Source: Candidatus Parcubacteria bacterium
GTDB lineage: Bacteria; Patescibacteriota; Patescibacteriia; Patescibacteriales; UBA12075
Length of the DNA stretch: 22,608 nucleotides
Assembly (NCBI GenBank): GCA_023142215.1
Contig: JAGLJW010000021.1
Coordinates: 1 to 22,608 of the forward strand
Reading direction: 5' to 3'
Part shown: in pieces, positions 20,534 through 22,608 of the stretch
Position numbering within the stretch: position 1 is the stretch's first letter
Layout: every line of letters starts with the position of its first letter
The notes under the pieces: generated by a model
What the model saw: the letters and a program-made list of their open reading frames with translations, nothing else
What the model was told of the DNA's origin: nothing
The model's database searches: none
Translations under genes and position numbers: made by a program

Positions 20534-22608
20534 ATGAATTACGGTATCCCAAAAGAAAAAAATCAAATATTATCAAATCTAATGAATAATGATTGGTCTA
20601 TTATTTTGTTGTTTTTAGTTGTTATTATAGGTCTTTTTTTATTTTTTTTGATTTTACGAATTATTATTAAATCTCAAGCTATTAAAAACAGACATATTAA
20701 TACTTCAATATTTTTAGTTCGTTTACCAAAAGAGCGACCAGGGGATAAAGAAAAAGAATTTACTGTTCAATCTTTACGTGAAGAAATTGCTAAAGGTGAA
20801 ACTATTTTTGCTAGTATCGGTGGATTACGTGCTGAACGTGGTCTTAAATCTTGGTTGTTTGGCAGAAGTGATAATTTTTCATTTGAAATTGTTGCATATA
20901 AAAAGAAGATTATGTTTTATGTAACGGTTCCATCTTCTTCTGGTAGATATATTGAACAACAAATTCATGCTTATTATCCAGATGCTTCCGTTGAAGAAGT
21001 TTCTGATTACAATATTTTTTCTCCAACTTCAAAAATTGTTGTTGGATCTTTAATGACTAAAAGAGATCATATTTTTCCACTTAAAACATACGAAAAACAA
21101 GAAGTTGATCCAATGAACGGAATTGTAAATGTAATGAGTAAACTTAACAAGGATGAAGGTATTGCGGTTCAATATGTAGTTAGAAGTTCAATTGCATCTT
21201 GGCATAAAAAATCTACACGTATTGCAAGAGAAGCCCAAAAGGAAAGATCTTTATCATTAGCCCTTAGTAAAAATGGAACAGAATCATTTTTTAATTTTGT
21301 AGGAGAAATTGCCAAATCTGCCAATCCGTCTTTAGAAAAAAAAGATAATTTTAATAATCCGATTCAGCAAAAAACATTAACAGCAATGGAGGAGGAAGCT
21401 TTGAAATTAATTGAAGAAAAAAATTCTAAAGCGGGTCTTGATGTTAATATCAGAGTAGTAGTAGCAGCACAAGATAATATAAAAGCACAATTGTATTTAG
21501 ACAATTTAGGAAGTGCTTTTAGTCAATACAATTATTATGAATATGGTAATAATTTTAATAGTAAAATTATTATTGGTGGAAAAAAAGTTATACAAGATTT
21601 TATTTATAGACGTTTTGATGAGAAAAAAAGTTTTTTGCTTAATACTGAAGAATTAACATCGTTATTCCATTTTCCTTTAAAGACTGCGGAAACTCCTAAT
21701 ATTGAATGGCTTTCTGCCCGTCATGCACCAGCTCCAAATGATATTCCGAATGAAGGAATTCTTCTCGGGCATAATGTTTTCAGGGGGCAGAAGAAAGACA
21801 TTAGAATCAAAAGAGAAGATAGAAGGCGACATATGTACGTAGTTGGCAAATCAGGCGGTGGTAAATCGCAATTTATTGCTGGTATGGCAATTCAAGATAT
21901 TATTAACGGTGAGGGAGTTTGTGTTTTAGATCCGCATGGTGATTTAGTTGAAGATATTGTTAATAGAATTCCTCCAGAACGAGCAGAAGATGTGATTGTT
22001 TTTTCTCCAGCTGATCTTGAACGACCACTTGCATTGAATTTAATTGAATTTGATGAACGTTATCCTGAGCAAAAATCTTTTGTAATAAATGAGATGATTA
22101 GTATTTTTGATAAATTATATGATTTAAAATCAACTGGTGGTCCAATTTTTGAACAATATATGAGAAATGCTCTACTTTTAATTATGAGTGATCCTGAATC
22201 AGGATCAACTTTAATGGAGATACCAAAAGTTTTAGCAGATGCTAAATTTAGAAATATGAAGTTGGAAAAATGTTCAGATCCTACAATAGTAGATTTTTGG
22301 AGAAAAGAAGCTGAAAAAGCTGGTGGTGATGCGGCATTGGCGAATGTAGTTCCATATATTACTTCAAAACTTACTCAATTTATTTCTAATGATACGATGC
22401 GACCAATTATTGGTCAACAAAAAAGTTCGTTTCAAATGCGTGATATAATGGATAAACAAAAAATTCTTTTAATAGATTTATCTAAAGGTGCTATTGGAGA
22501 AATGAATGCTTTCTTGCTGGGTCTTATCTTAATTGGTAAGATTTTAATGGCTTCTTTATCTCGGACTGATATATCAACAGAGAATAGAAAAGATTTTTAT
22601 TTATATAT
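20534..22608 (+). CDS. Type IV secretion/DNA-transfer type ATPase, 3' end outside the window
   Basis: The visible 691 residues are open to the right edge. An N-terminal membrane segment lies at about 21-45. A region of about 380 residues follows that I cannot assign. The P-loop domain then has Walker A GKSGGGKS (438-445), the CVLDPHGDLVEDI strand typical of TraG/VirD4- and VirB4/HerA-like ATPases, and a Walker B-like ILLIDLSKG with Asp648. In this superfamily the ATPase forms a hexameric motor that moves DNA or protein through a membrane. In Patescibacteria such genes often lie near pilus or DNA-uptake genes, so either conjugation-like export or DNA import is possible. No relaxase or other secretion gene is visible. 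Confidence 0.85.
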   Translation, partial: MNYGIPKEKNQILSNLMNNDWSIILLFLVVIIGLFLFFLILRIIIKSQAIKNRHINTSIFLVRLPKERPGDKEKEFTVQSLREEIAKGETIFASIGGLRAERGLKSWLFGRSDNFSFEIVAYKKKIMFYVTVPSSSGRYIEQQIHAYYPDASVEEVSDYNIFSPTSKIVVGSLMTKRDHIFPLKTYEKQEVDPMNGIVNVMSKLNKDEGIAVQYVVRSSIASWHKKSTRIAREAQKERSLSLALSKNGTESFFNFVGEIAKSANPSLEKKDNFNNPIQQKTLTAMEEEALKLIEEKNSKAGLDVNIRVVVAAQDNIKAQLYLDNLGSAFSQYNYYEYGNNFNSKIIIGGKKVIQDFIYRRFDEKKSFLLNTEELTSLFHFPLKTAETPNIEWLSARHAPAPNDIPNEGILLGHNVFRGQKKDIRIKREDRRRHMYVVGKSGGGKSQFIAGMAIQDIINGEGVCVLDPHGDLVEDIVNRIPPERAEDVIVFSPADLERPLALNLIEFDERYPEQKSFVINEMISIFDKLYDLKSTGGPIFEQYMRNALLLIMSDPESGSTLMEIPKVLADAKFRNMKLEKCSDPTIVDFWRKEAEKAGGDAALANVVPYITSKLTQFISNDTMRPIIGQQKSSFQMRDIMDKQKILLIDLSKGAIGEMNAFLLGLILIGKILMASLSRTDISTENRKDFYLY

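Overview
The window looks like a chromosome segment of a Candidate Phyla Radiation (Patescibacteria, probably Parcubacteria-like) bacterium. It is very AT-rich, with short spacers and small versions of housekeeping genes. Several families are typical of that group: a DUF4012 membrane protein, a winged-helix/nucleotidyltransferase-like regulator, a nucleoside diphosphate kinase with an internal insertion, a secreted subtilase with FG-GAP repeats, and a type IV secretion-type ATPase with a small partner gene. TGA acts as a stop (it ends the DUF4012 gene), so the standard bacterial code fits and the Gly-UGA code of Gracilibacteria does not. The phylum assignment is inferred from gene content; no rRNA gene is present.

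Layout: (1) 1-1540 holds the tail of an unknown gene, then a promoter, an L10-type attenuator leader, rplJ, rplL and a bidirectional terminator. (2) 1562-3748 (minus strand) is a large membrane protein with a degenerate PP2C-like N-terminus and a propeller-like C-terminus. (3) 3749-4066 holds its promoter, a perfect operator-like palindrome, and a 183-bp MITE-like element with an exact 8-bp target duplication. (4) 4067-7178 has the HTH/NT-like regulator, argS and ndk. (5) 7260-8574 is an island of three small unknown genes. Each has a clear Shine-Dalgarno site, unlike almost every other gene here. The genes sit behind two separate attenuator-like leaders, each with a 24-26 codon hydrophobic peptide ORF whose stop codon touches or overlaps the first arm of a pair of mutually exclusive hairpins. 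(6) 8587-18482 is a plus-strand run: DUF4012 protein, mreB, GT4 glycosyltransferase, S8 protease, UDP-glucuronate decarboxylase-like enzyme, cysS and dus. Its first five genes look like a cell-envelope and cell-shape module. (7) 18498-19457 (minus strand) is a CorA-type transporter. (8) 19529-19954 holds two further MITE-like elements, one inserted inside the terminal repeat of the other. (9) 20013-22608 has a coiled-coil-like protein and the start of a T4SS-type ATPase that runs off the window.

The two most interesting signals are the paired leader-peptide attenuators at 7269-8147 and the nested MITE family at 3817-4015 and 19521-19962. In the MITE family, terminal repeats, target duplications and the order of insertion can all be read from the sequence. 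Four of the six promoters I can place share a TGTTATAAT-like extended -10.
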